Origin: Clostridia bacterium | GTDB lineage: Bacteria; Bacillota; Clostridia; Christensenellales; Aristaeellaceae | Direction: 5' to 3' | Length of the DNA stretch: 64,000 nt | Assembly: GCA_017447185.1 (NCBI GenBank) | Contig: JAFSOC010000015.1 | Location: 372,672 to 436,671, forward strand | Part shown: positions 16,523 through 25,372 of the stretch, piece by piece | Numbering within the stretch: position 1 is the first letter of the stretch | Layout: each line of letters opens with the position of its first letter | Translations under genes and position numbers: made by a program | Notes under the pieces: model-generated | Databases searched by the model: none | What the model saw: only the letters and a program-made list of their open reading frames with translations | Told to the model about the DNA's origin: nothing

Positions 16523-17713
16523 ATGATCGCAAAACTCCCCCCGCTCGGATGGAATTCCTGGAACACCTTCGGAGAAAAGATTTCGGACCAGCTTATTCGA
16601 GAGATGGCAGATCTGATGGTTGACAAAGGTTATCTTGCTGCCGGTTATGAATACCTTGTCATCGACGACTGCTGGTCTCTGCGCGATCGGGATGAAAAAG
16701 GCCGTCTTGTTCCTGATCCCGAGAAATTCCCTTACGGGATGAAAGCTCTTGCCGATTATGTGCATTCAAAAGGCCTGAAATTCGGAATGTATTCCTGCGC
16801 CGGTGTTATGACCTGTGCCGGTTATCCTTCTTCGTATGATCATGAATATACGGATGCAGAAACTTTTGCATCCTGGGGTGTTGATTTTCTCAAATACGAT
16901 TTCTGTAATTTCCCGGAAACAGGTGACTGCCGCACCCGTTATCAGACAATGTCCATGGCGCTGAAATCCACCGGACGCGAAATCCTTTTCTCTGCCTGCA
17001 ACTGGGGCCGCGAAGCCCCATGGAAATGGATGCGCAGCGTCGGCGCGCATATGTACCGCTCAACAGGCGACATTATGGATAATTACCGGTCCTTTACGGA
17101 TATTTTCAGATCTCAGCTCGATAATTTCTCCATGAGTGCAACTGGCTGTTTCAACGATATGGACATGCTAACCGTAGGCATGGGCGGAAAAGGCAATGTG
17201 GGATTCGGCAAAGCATGCACTTATGAAGAGTACCGGATGCAGTTCTCTCTCTGGTGCCTCAGCGGTGTCCCTCTGATGATGGGTGCCGATCTGCGTACCG
17301 TTGCTCCGGAATATGAAGCTCTCATGAAAAACCCAGACCTCCTTCGGATCGATCAGGATGAAGAATGCCGATCTCCGTATCTGATCCGCCGCGGTCCGGT
17401 ATTTACCGGAAATCCGGATCCCAAAGAAGGCGAAATGCCCTGGCGCGAAATTCCGGATTCTTCCTATACTGTTTTCCGTCATCTTTCTGATAATGAATTT
17501 GCGCTTGCTTTCATCAACTTTTCTGAAGCGGAAAGCACAATACACTGTGAACTTGTGGACCTGGGCCTTCCTGTATCTTCCGGCTTTGCCCTGGATGTGA
17601 AGGATGTTTTCAGCGGCGAAAATCTCGGGAAAAAGAGCGATTACTTCAATCCGACCATCCCCGGCCATGATATGAAACTGTATCTGTGCCGCCTGTCAAA
17701 GAAAAATGTATAA
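16523..17713 (+). CDS. GH27 alpha-galactosidase, cytoplasmic
   Basis: Releases terminal alpha-galactose from oligosaccharides such as melibiose and raffinose (family role). The start PPLGWNSWNTFG is the GH27/GH36 hallmark. The nucleophile Asp126 is in FLKYDFCN and the acid/base is Asp183 in YRSTGDIMD, aligning with Asp170 and Asp231 of human alpha-galactosidase A. CFNDMDML and the C-terminal beta domain follow. There is no signal sequence, so it should act inside on imported sugar, but no sugar transporter is nearby. AGGAG precedes the ATG by 11 bases. The small C4 gene overlaps its end. Confidence 0.92.
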   Translation: MIAKLPPLGWNSWNTFGEKISDQLIREMADLMVDKGYLAAGYEYLVIDDCWSLRDRDEKGRLVPDPEKFPYGMKALADYVHSKGLKFGMYSCAGVMTCAGYPSSYDHEYTDAETFASWGVDFLKYDFCNFPETGDCRTRYQTMSMALKSTGREILFSACNWGREAPWKWMRSVGAHMYRSTGDIMDNYRSFTDIFRSQLDNFSMSATGCFNDMDMLTVGMGGKGNVGFGKACTYEEYRMQFSLWCLSGVPLMMGADLRTVAPEYEALMKNPDLLRIDQDEECRSPYLIRRGPVFTGNPDPKEGEMPWREIPDSSYTVFRHLSDNEFALAFINFSEAESTIHCELVDLGLPVSSGFALDVKDVFSGENLGKKSDYFNPTIPGHDMKLYLCRLSKKNV

Positions 17714-17915
17714 CTCTTCTCCGGATCCTGTCTGTTCCCAGTGCGGCCGTCCGCTTGTTCCGGACGAAATCGGACTGACAAAGAAAATGATCAACCGCGG
17801 CACGGACCATTATTTCTGCCTTTCCTGCCTGGCCCGTCATTTTGATGTTTCCGAAGAAATGCTCCGCCAGAAAATCATAGAATTCCGTGAAATGGGTTGT
17901 ACACTTTTTCAATGA
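17706..17915 (+). CDS. Small C4 zinc-binding protein
   Basis: A 69-residue protein with C10-x2-C13 and C38-x2-C41, a probable single zinc site, followed by a helix and the ending EFREMGCTLF. This looks like a conserved small Clostridial family of unknown role rather than a fragment. The ATG overlaps the last codons of the alpha-galactosidase gene by 8 bases and has no strong binding site (A-rich AAAGAAAA), so translational coupling is likely. A role in sugar use is not implied by the sequence. Confidence 0.75.
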   Translation: MYNSSPDPVCSQCGRPLVPDEIGLTKKMINRGTDHYFCLSCLARHFDVSEEMLRQKIIEFREMGCTLFQ

Positions 17916-17922
17916 ACCATAT

Positions 17923-19848
17923 TTATGGAATGTACTTCATACTGATATTGATAACTTTACCGGATTTGTCCACAAGATATTCAAGCTGTACCCAGTGCGA
18001 TTCTGTTGGATAACGGTAACGGATTACCTTTTTCCCATCTTCCTGCAGCCAGATTTTTCCGGTGGAACCATTGTCTGTTGCGTACAGCCCGCGGTTTCCG
18101 CTTTTACTCTCCACCTGAAGCATATCCCTGTATTTGTCCACAACATATTCTTCTGTATCACCGATTTGCGTCCCGCGCGGCCCGCTGAGTTTCCCCGGAC
18201 TTTTGAAACTGACTTCCGTAAGAACCCAGTTCCTCTTTGAAAGTGTCATCATGGCATATCCCCAGGGGTAATCAAAGCGCCGGCATTCACTGTCAAATCC
18301 TTCTATAAGAACAGATCCCGCCGCAGTGCCCTCCCCGTAAAGGGAAAAGAATTCGGACTGAGTGGTTTTGAACATTTTCAGTTCATCAATCATATCCTCC
18401 TGACTGAAGGCAGATTTCGGTTTCGGATTCGCTTCTATTTTGTATTTTACTTCAAGCATATTGGAAAGTTTGCGATAGCGGTTTACTGCATATGCCTTCA
18501 GCGTGACCCATCCGTTCGGAAGCCGGATGGGTTCACCGTCAAAAATCGGACTGTCCGAGTCAGGAATGGATCCGTCAATCGTATAGTAAATTACGATACT
18601 GGTATCTTTTTCATCGTCAATGCCGGGTTTCAGCGACACACGCTGGCTTTTTTTGTATGTATTCGGAGCCAGAGTGGCACGCGGTGTCATGGGAGAAGGC
18701 ATGATAATTTTGTATGTGCCTTTCAGTTCATCCGAAATGAGATCACCGTTCACGCATACTGCCCGAAGGTTCCATATACCCTCATCCAGCATAATTCCAT
18801 CCGGTTTTGCTTTGATACCGTCATTGGGCAACACGGCCTCCGGATCAAATGTGTAATAAACATCAAATCCCTGGTAGGAAGTAAGCACAATTGTCTTTTT
18901 GGTATAATAGTTTCCCGCATCCGGTTTTACTCCCGGAGGGCTCGGAAGCAGGTCATCTCTCTGCGTAAGGAAGGTTTTTTCGCCTGTTTTTTCATAAGCT
19001 GTCTTCAACAGTTCGCCGGCCAGCACAAGATCCTTTGAGTCTCCGCTGTTTTGAAGAATCCGGATATGATTGACATAGGCTTCCGAACGTGAAGGGGTAG
19101 TTGTATAAATTTCCTGGTACAAAGCCGCAGCTTTATCCGTCAGCCCGGCTGCTTCATATGCACTTCCGAGCGTAAGCAGGCCATCCACATCCACAACGGA
19201 TTCAGCAGCATCCATGTCCCGTGCTTTTTCAAAACATTCAATAGCCCCGTCAATATCACCGGAATTCATTTTTTCATCACCGACAGCCCAGTAGGCAACA
19301 GAATTTGCTTCAAATCCGAATCGGGCCATCAGTCGCTGGCCGGCATCTGTTTTTTTCAGAAACAGCCAGGCTCCGACAATCAGAATCATCAAAGCAAGCG
19401 CCACAAAAAAAGCCATCTTAACCCAATTGACCATATGTGAAACTTTCGCGCCGGTTGCATATACAGGAATATATTTTTCTGAAACCGTTTCGTCTGCTTC
19501 GTTATCGTAGAAAGTATGTCTCCTGCGTTCAAATACCAGGTTATCTTCAGATGCTTCTGTTCCTGTTTCTGAATAGTATTCTTCGCTTTCATCAGGATTG
19601 ATCCGTGTATCCCTGACCGCAGGCATATGCATGCCTGCATGAGACGCACCGGGCCTCCCGCGACGGACAGAAGTGTTCTGTTCCGTTTTGCTGCCTTTTT
19701 TCGCCGCGGCTTCTCTGGCGCGTTTGCCCTGGCGGATTGCCTGTACACCTTCCGTCATATGTCTCGATTCATCCTGCAGAATAGCTCCGCACTCAGGACA
19801 GACATTCTCATCCCGTTCGGAGTAATACCCGCATTTCTGACAGAGCAT
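17923..19848 (-). CDS. Zinc-ribbon, TPR and chitobiase-like-domain membrane protein
   Basis: A 641-residue protein. It starts with a zinc ribbon (C3, C6, C17, C20), then a charged, probably disordered region, one membrane helix (about 140-163), two or three TPR-like repeats (about 185-290), and two beta-sandwich repeats of the chitobiase/beta-hexosaminidase C-terminal type (YYTFDPEAVLPND and YYTIDGSIPDSDSPIF). The last 120 residues are unfamiliar. The cysteine spacing at the N-terminus is identical to that of the protein at 10790. AGGAGG lies 7 bases before the ATG. Last gene of the pgcA-hslO operon. Function unknown; envelope-facing by topology. Confidence 0.75.
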   Translation of the reverse strand: MLCQKCGYYSERDENVCPECGAILQDESRHMTEGVQAIRQGKRAREAAAKKGSKTEQNTSVRRGRPGASHAGMHMPAVRDTRINPDESEEYYSETGTEASEDNLVFERRRHTFYDNEADETVSEKYIPVYATGAKVSHMVNWVKMAFFVALALMILIVGAWLFLKKTDAGQRLMARFGFEANSVAYWAVGDEKMNSGDIDGAIECFEKARDMDAAESVVDVDGLLTLGSAYEAAGLTDKAAALYQEIYTTTPSRSEAYVNHIRILQNSGDSKDLVLAGELLKTAYEKTGEKTFLTQRDDLLPSPPGVKPDAGNYYTKKTIVLTSYQGFDVYYTFDPEAVLPNDGIKAKPDGIMLDEGIWNLRAVCVNGDLISDELKGTYKIIMPSPMTPRATLAPNTYKKSQRVSLKPGIDDEKDTSIVIYYTIDGSIPDSDSPIFDGEPIRLPNGWVTLKAYAVNRYRKLSNMLEVKYKIEANPKPKSAFSQEDMIDELKMFKTTQSEFFSLYGEGTAAGSVLIEGFDSECRRFDYPWGYAMMTLSKRNWVLTEVSFKSPGKLSGPRGTQIGDTEEYVVDKYRDMLQVESKSGNRGLYATDNGSTGKIWLQEDGKKVIRYRYPTESHWVQLEYLVDKSGKVINISMKYIP

Positions 19849-19863
19849 TCCTTTTCCTCCTCG

Positions 19864-20700
19864 TCAGGTCTGGTCCAGACCCCGAAGGGCTTCATATTCC
19901 GGATCATCATCATATTCGCGTTCCGGACATTCTCCACCAAGTGTTTCAATTGCATTTCTTATTTCAATATATGTCAGGTAGGGAACGTTGGGAAGAGCTG
20001 CTGCTTCTGTCAATGCAGGGAGCGCTCTTTCATCGCCCAATTTTGCAAGATAACCTGCAAAGAGAGCGCGTTTTTCAGGATGAGTCTGAAAAGCATCCAG
20101 CATCAGCCTTAAAATCTGTTCATTCCCGGAAAAATGACTCAGTACTTCAAGCAATGCTTCCTTTCCGGCTTCATTTGCTTTTCCAAACTGCTGCAGGATC
20201 GGCTGTACTACACTTTCGCCCATTCCGATCAGGCTTTCCACCGCATTGTCCTTGAGATCGTCTTCAGCTTTCCGTTCAAGCTGCCAGTTAATGTACAGCA
20301 TTTTTGGCTGAACACTGTCCAGATCCCGCAGCAATCCTACGGCTGTCATCTTCGCTTCATCTGTCGCTTCTTCATCTTTCAGCAGTTCTACCAGCCGCTT
20401 TTCGCAAGGTTTCCCGACAAACGCAATCTGTTCCAGCAGCGGTTCCGGAATCGGAACGCCTTCATCACAATACTGGTTCATCCAGTCTACCAGGACTTTC
20501 GGATCTTCAAACTGTGTAAAATAGGATCCGGGCGTCACACTCCCGAGCCAGGACGCCCTTGTATTCAGGAATGCCATATAAATCCGGGGAACATCTTCTT
20601 CCATGTCATCGAATGTCCTGTATTCCTGCCGGTGCTCTTTCATCCATTCCGAAGTGAAAGCAGCAAAGTGTTCATCAAAATTGATTACTGGCATTTTCAT
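19864..20700 (-). CDS. HEAT-repeat-like protein of unknown function
   Basis: A 278-residue acidic, cytoplasmic, all-helical protein. Residues about 90-260 look like HEAT-type repeats (KRLVELLKDEEATDEAKMTA, then VESLIGMGESVVQPIL, then GYLAKLGDERALPALTEA), a protein-binding scaffold. No enzyme motif. The ATG at 20700 directly abuts the hslO stop codon, with AGGA 8 bases upstream inside hslO, so translation is coupled. Partner unknown. Confidence 0.75.
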   Translation of the reverse strand: MKMPVINFDEHFAAFTSEWMKEHRQEYRTFDDMEEDVPRIYMAFLNTRASWLGSVTPGSYFTQFEDPKVLVDWMNQYCDEGVPIPEPLLEQIAFVGKPCEKRLVELLKDEEATDEAKMTAVGLLRDLDSVQPKMLYINWQLERKAEDDLKDNAVESLIGMGESVVQPILQQFGKANEAGKEALLEVLSHFSGNEQILRLMLDAFQTHPEKRALFAGYLAKLGDERALPALTEAAALPNVPYLTYIEIRNAIETLGGECPEREYDDDPEYEALRGLDQT

Positions 20701-21594
20701 TTATGTATTCCTGCCCTTTCCGCTGACAGCCAGCAGGTCTTTCAGCTGTTCGGTCGTAAATTTGTATTTGTTGCGGCAAAAATGACAAATCAGTTCCGCA
20801 CCTTTATCATCGTCAATCAGGGACTGCAGGTCTTTTCTTCCAAGAGAAATCAGGGCTTTTTCCATCCGTTCCCTGCTGCAGGTGCATCGATAACGCAAAG
20901 GAGTACGTTCCAGAATCCTGGGTTCCATTCCGCGGAACCAGTCTATGCACAGCTGTTCTATTGAAGCAAATGTCATTTCCCGGCTGATATCGGCAAACAT
21001 GGGGCTTCTCAGTTCAAGCTGGTCAATGATCTCATCCGGACATCCGGGAAGCGGCTGGATCAGAAGGCCGCCTGCTTTCAGTACTGTCGTTCCGTTTACA
21101 AGCACGCCCAGCGCCACAAGGCTTGGCTGCTGTTCAGAAACAGTGAAATAGTTGGCAAAATCCATTGCGATTTCACCGCTTACCAGTTCGCTCTGGCCAA
21201 TATAGTTTTTCTTCATGCCAAGATCTTTGATGACGCTCATCCGTCCTGTATGGCCAACAGCTCCGCCCACATCCAGTTTTCCGTCTTCCCGTAGCGGTAT
21301 ATCAATCTGCGGATAATCGGCGCAGGCTCTTACATCTCCATGATCAGCAACTGCAACCAGAGACCCCATCGGTCCGTCCCCTTTCAGGGTAACCGTTACA
21401 GATTCATCATCACCCTTCATCATGATTCCCAGCATCAGAGTTCCTGTCATGAGTCGCCCCAGTGCAGCCGTGCATACCGGTGTCGTTTCATGAATATCAG
21501 CACATTGCTGTACCGTTTCTGTTGTCTCGCACAGCATTACCCGTACCTGCCCGTTACAAAGGTCAATCTGTAGCATTTCATCCCGGTTAATCAT
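20701..21594 (-). CDS. hslO: Hsp33 redox-regulated chaperone
   Basis: A holdase activated by oxidation, which expels zinc from four cysteines. The start MINRDEMLQIDLCNGQVRVM and the core (AALGRLMTGTLMLG, ADYPQIDIPLREDGKLDVGG, VSGEIAMDFANYF) match Hsp33. The C-terminal zinc switch is CTCS followed by CHFC. It is 297 residues, normal length. The start at 21594 has AGGAG 6 bases upstream; an ATG 45 bases earlier lies inside the preceding methyltransferase gene and is rejected. Confidence 0.95.
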   Translation of the reverse strand: MINRDEMLQIDLCNGQVRVMLCETTETVQQCADIHETTPVCTAALGRLMTGTLMLGIMMKGDDESVTVTLKGDGPMGSLVAVADHGDVRACADYPQIDIPLREDGKLDVGGAVGHTGRMSVIKDLGMKKNYIGQSELVSGEIAMDFANYFTVSEQQPSLVALGVLVNGTTVLKAGGLLIQPLPGCPDEIIDQLELRSPMFADISREMTFASIEQLCIDWFRGMEPRILERTPLRYRCTCSRERMEKALISLGRKDLQSLIDDDKGAELICHFCRNKYKFTTEQLKDLLAVSGKGRNT

Positions 21595-21599
21595 ATGCT

Positions 21600-22352
21600 T
21601 CACTCCTGCTCTTCCCCGCGGGTTGCAGCAATGTGCCACCGCTGGTTTTCGTCTCCTGCGGTTTCCAGCGAGAAATTACCGTACAGACTTACAGCACGGA
21701 ACCCGGCATGCCAAAGCGTTTCTTTCAGCGTCCGCTGATCCCATGCGCGCTGATGCTGGCGTTCATCAATCCGCCTGTATTTACCGTCAGCATCCTTAAC
21801 AAAAAAAGTCAGATCCATTTCCACGGTCTGTCGTTTTTCATGCCAGGTATTCTGCCAGAGATAAGTAATCTCTTCCCTGTCTTCGCCCAGCAGTCCGCTG
21901 CACAGAACGTGTTTCAGCTTGTAAGGCGTGGATACATCAAAAATCAAGGCACCGCCCGGGCGTATGGAGCGGTATGCGGCACGGAAAAAACTCAGCAGGT
22001 CTTCTTGTGTAGTCAGATAGTTTACACCATCACAGGTCGCAAGAACGGCATCCATCGGGCGGTGCAGATTCAGCGCACGCATATCCTGACGTACATAGGG
22101 AATAGCAATCCCCATTTTCCTCGATTTCTGCGCAGCCTGCCAAAGCATTTCCTGGCTCAGATCCACGCCTGTCATTTGAAAACCGCGGCGGTACAGCGGC
22201 AATGTCAGGGATCCTGTTCCACAGGCGCATTCACAGATTTTCCCGTTGCGGATGCCGTAAATCGAAAGCAGGCGGGTATAATAATCCGCCCATCCTTCAT
22301 AATCCACATCATACATCAATTCATCATACAGTTCGGCAAAGGCCTGATACAT
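21600..22352 (-). CDS. Class I SAM-dependent methyltransferase
   Basis: A 250-residue cytoplasmic methyltransferase. It begins with YDELMYDVDYEGWADYY, then motif I as CECACGTGSLTLPLYR, acidic loop GVDLSQEML, VLATCDGVNYL and RPGGALIFDVSTPYK. This resembles the YqeM/UbiE-like group found beside hslO or rsfS in Firmicutes; the substrate is not known. It starts 2 bases after the YesL-like stop and ends 5 bases before the hslO ATG. Confidence 0.85.
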   Translation of the reverse strand: MYQAFAELYDELMYDVDYEGWADYYTRLLSIYGIRNGKICECACGTGSLTLPLYRRGFQMTGVDLSQEMLWQAAQKSRKMGIAIPYVRQDMRALNLHRPMDAVLATCDGVNYLTTQEDLLSFFRAAYRSIRPGGALIFDVSTPYKLKHVLCSGLLGEDREEITYLWQNTWHEKRQTVEMDLTFFVKDADGKYRRIDERQHQRAWDQRTLKETLWHAGFRAVSLYGNFSLETAGDENQRWHIAATRGEEQE

Positions 22353-22354
22353 GG

Positions 22355-23515
22355 TTATTTTCCCGTCTCTTCCTGCTTTGGTTCTTCGTCTGCGTCGTCT
22401 TCATCATCAAATTCCTCTTTCGGACGCAAGCCCTGATTCGTCTTTGCGCCTTCGATCCTGGAATTGATAAACCGGTCAAATACAGCATTTGTATAACTGG
22501 CTGTCACAAACCTGCTGAGTCCAAAGCCAATCAGCATATAATAGCCGGCAAGGAGAACAAGTCCCATCATCGGATCCAGGCCGAAAAACCATACTGCTAC
22601 AAATGCAATCAGCGCAGGCACACAGTGCAGCAGGCGGATCCCAACGCTCATCGGTAAACGGGCAATTCCCAGCAGAATGCCGTTCCTGAAAACATCTTTC
22701 ACTTTCAGATCATAGGTGATTGTCAGTGGATGCATGTAGGTAATACACAGAGACCACAGAATACCCACCAGCAGGACCAGCATCTGCGGCACTACCATAA
22801 TCATGTTCTGTGACGCCATTTTTCCGTATGTAATCCATGCCTGATACACCAGCAGCGGCAGAGCACCCGTAATGATGCTCAGCAAAAGCGGAATTTTCCA
22901 ATTTGTCTTGACCGCATCTTTGAAATCAGTCCAGATAAAGGCATGCTCGTCTCTTGCCCAGTTTCTGGTCACATAGCTGATACCCGCAGTAAATGGACCG
23001 GTAATCGCGATGCACGGGAAGAGCAGCAGAAGCAGATGAAAAATCCTGTTTTCCAGGTCCGATACATAATTAGTCCGGACCAGGTTGAACTGTTCCTGTG
23101 TCAGAGCTTCCCCGCCGTTTTCTTTGACCCGTTCCACATATGCATCATAATTTGCGTCTTTTGCAATCCGGTCCCTTTCCAGAAGATTTGCTCTCAGCAA
23201 ATTATAATCTTCTTCGGACACCTTGAGTTCCTGACCGTTTTTCTGGAGGATTTCAACGTATTCAGTGTATGAATAGCTGCTGATTGCTGCTTCCATTTGA
23301 ATCTGGCTCCACAGGTTCGAGAAATTCAGCAGAATTACAACAACTGCCGGAATCCAGACAATAAAATACATCATACTGAGTCTGCAGATTGCGCTGAGCC
23401 GCGTACGAAGGGTATCCCAGAAAAGCTGCATCCGGGTTTCAGGCATATCATCCTTACGGAAATCACCCTGTCCGCTTTTCCCGTAATAGTAGTTCCTCAT
23501 CATTCTGCCAAACAT
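22355..23515 (-). CDS. YesL-like (DUF624-type) membrane protein with a large inserted loop
   Basis: A 386-residue membrane protein. The MFGRMMRNYYYGKSGQGDF start and GPFTAGISYVTRNWARDEHA segment followed by DFKDAVKTNWKIPLLL fit the DUF624/YesL family. About six helices are predicted, at roughly 45-68, 165-185, 215-235, 245-265, 285-310 and 320-345. Between helices 1 and 2 there is a charged insert (about 70-160) with repeated EE/LR motifs, likely helical and outside the membrane, not normal for DUF624. The tail is strongly acidic. GGAGG precedes the ATG. Function of the family is unknown. Confidence 0.7.
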   Translation of the reverse strand: MFGRMMRNYYYGKSGQGDFRKDDMPETRMQLFWDTLRTRLSAICRLSMMYFIVWIPAVVVILLNFSNLWSQIQMEAAISSYSYTEYVEILQKNGQELKVSEEDYNLLRANLLERDRIAKDANYDAYVERVKENGGEALTQEQFNLVRTNYVSDLENRIFHLLLLLFPCIAITGPFTAGISYVTRNWARDEHAFIWTDFKDAVKTNWKIPLLLSIITGALPLLVYQAWITYGKMASQNMIMVVPQMLVLLVGILWSLCITYMHPLTITYDLKVKDVFRNGILLGIARLPMSVGIRLLHCVPALIAFVAVWFFGLDPMMGLVLLAGYYMLIGFGLSRFVTASYTNAVFDRFINSRIEGAKTNQGLRPKEEFDDEDDADEEPKQEETGK

Positions 23516-23554
23516 ATCAGCGCCTCCGAGACCGGGATTGACCCGGATAATTTT

Positions 23555-25276
23555 TTATGCCATCAGAGCTTTGCTTGCCTCACACAGTTTATCGTTAAGT
23601 GCATGCGCAGCCTTCTCATCGGGATCATTTGCATTCACGTAAAGTTTGATTTTAGGCTCTGTACCGGATGGACGCACACACACCCAGCAGCCTTTTTCCA
23701 GTTCAAAATACAGCACATCGGATACCGGCAGTCCGGTAGGCTCTTCCCTTCCGTTTTCTGTACGGGTGCCTTTCAGGTAATCCCGGACAGCAGTCACTTT
23801 CAGGCCAGCAATCTCCTTCGGCGGATTCGACCGAAGACCGGACATTATTTCTTTCATCCGTGTCAGTCCATCCTTTCCGGGCAACGTGGTGGAAACAACA
23901 TTCTCCACATAATATCCGTATTCACGGAAAATCTGCTGCATCCTGTCATAGAATGTAATTCCCTCCGCCATGCAGGCGCAGGCAACTTCACTGACCAGCA
24001 GGCTGGCATTTACGCCGTCCTTGTCACGGACAAAAGTGCTGGAAAGGAATCCATAGCTTTCCTCAAATCCAAACAGGAAGGTATGATCCCCTTTGTCCAT
24101 GAATTGCTGGATTTTTTCGCCGATAAACTTGAATCCCGTCAGTGTTTCAAAAATGGAAATACCGAAACTGTCGCAGATACGGTTTGCCAGGCTTGTGGAA
24201 ACAATACTTTTGACCGCCGCACCGTTTTCAGGCAGTTTCCCTGACTTTTTCAGGCTGGAAAGGATATAGTGAAGAAGCACACATCCAATCTGGTTGCCGG
24301 TCAGAAGGTGCCATTCACCTGCTCCGTCCTTCACTGCTACGCCAAGGCGGTCACAGTCAGGATCTGTCGCGAAGATTACGCTGGCACCGACTTTTTCGGC
24401 CAGGCCGAAAGCCATATCATAAGCACCGGGATCTTCAGGATTGGGCACTTTGATTGTGCTGAAATTCGGATCCGGCATTTCCTGTTCCTTTACAACAGCA
24501 ACATTTGTCAGTCCGATTTCTTTCAGAAGGCGACGTACCGGCACGTTGCCGCTTCCGTGGAGCGGTGTGTAGACGATATTCAGTTTGGCGCCTTCGCTTT
24601 CGAGCAGTTCCGGATTAATGCTCAGTGTCTTGATCTGGGCAATGTAATCATCATCCACTTCCTTATTGCCGATATACCTGAGCAGTCCCTTCGACAGGGC
24701 TTCCTGTTCATCCATCAGCGTGCAGTCTGTGTATTCCGTTTCCCGGATAATCCGGGTAATTCCGGCGGCTGCTTCCGGGCCCACCTGGGCTCCATCTTCC
24801 CCATATACTTTATATCCGTTGTACTGGGGCGGATTGTGGCTGGCGGTGATCACAACGCCTGCAGCCGCATGCAGATGACGAACCGCATAGCTCAGGATCG
24901 GGACAGGACGGAGCGCATCAAACAGGAAGGCAGGAACCCCTTCCTGGCACAATACCAGTGCAGTATCCTTCGCGAACTCAGAACTGCAACGGCGGCTGTC
25001 GTAAGCAATCACAACGCCGCGCTTTGCCTCTTCCGGCTTTTCCAGCAGATACCCTGCAAGTCCCTTTGTAGCCCTTCGAACATTGTATTTGTTCATACGG
25101 TTCATTCCGGCACCGAGCACACCACGCATACCGGCTGTGCCAAAGCTCAGTTCCGTATAAAAACGATCCTCGATTTCTTTCTCATTATCCCTTATTGATT
25201 CGAGCTCGCGAACAGTATCCTGGTCCCCCGCAAAATCTTTCAGCCATTTTTCATAATTTTCACGGATGGTCATCAT
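23555..25276 (-). CDS. pgcA: Phosphoglucomutase (alpha-D-phosphohexomutase family)
   Basis: Interconverts glucose-1-phosphate and glucose-6-phosphate, linking glycolysis with UDP-glucose and storage or wall polymer synthesis. The phosphoserine loop is TASHNPPQYNGYK (Ser146), the metal loop DPDCDRLG, the sugar loop GFEESYGF and the phosphate loop RPSGTEPKIK. The 573-residue length fits the Bacillus PgcA type. I start at the tandem ATGATG (25276), which has GGAAAGG 8 bases upstream; a longer reading frame to 25366 overlaps the promoter and is rejected. Confidence 0.94.
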   Translation of the reverse strand: MMTIRENYEKWLKDFAGDQDTVRELESIRDNEKEIEDRFYTELSFGTAGMRGVLGAGMNRMNKYNVRRATKGLAGYLLEKPEEAKRGVVIAYDSRRCSSEFAKDTALVLCQEGVPAFLFDALRPVPILSYAVRHLHAAAGVVITASHNPPQYNGYKVYGEDGAQVGPEAAAGITRIIRETEYTDCTLMDEQEALSKGLLRYIGNKEVDDDYIAQIKTLSINPELLESEGAKLNIVYTPLHGSGNVPVRRLLKEIGLTNVAVVKEQEMPDPNFSTIKVPNPEDPGAYDMAFGLAEKVGASVIFATDPDCDRLGVAVKDGAGEWHLLTGNQIGCVLLHYILSSLKKSGKLPENGAAVKSIVSTSLANRICDSFGISIFETLTGFKFIGEKIQQFMDKGDHTFLFGFEESYGFLSSTFVRDKDGVNASLLVSEVACACMAEGITFYDRMQQIFREYGYYVENVVSTTLPGKDGLTRMKEIMSGLRSNPPKEIAGLKVTAVRDYLKGTRTENGREEPTGLPVSDVLYFELEKGCWVCVRPSGTEPKIKLYVNANDPDEKAAHALNDKLCEASKALMA

Positions 25277-25313
25277 TTTCGCCGCCTTTCCTGTAATATC
25301 AGAATGATAATTT

Positions 25314-25342
25314 ATTATATGTTCCAAAGCCAGTTTTGACAA
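25314..25342 (-). promoter_or_regulatory. Promoter of the pgcA-hslO operon
   Basis: Minus-strand -35 TTGTCA (25337-25342), 17-base spacer, -10 TATAAT (25314-25319). It sits between the transglutaminase stop and pgcA, about 38 bases before the ATG. No separate strong promoter is seen before the downstream genes. Confidence 0.75.
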
Positions 25343-25372
25343 GTAGAGGCACTGTTCTGCATGCATCGTGCA

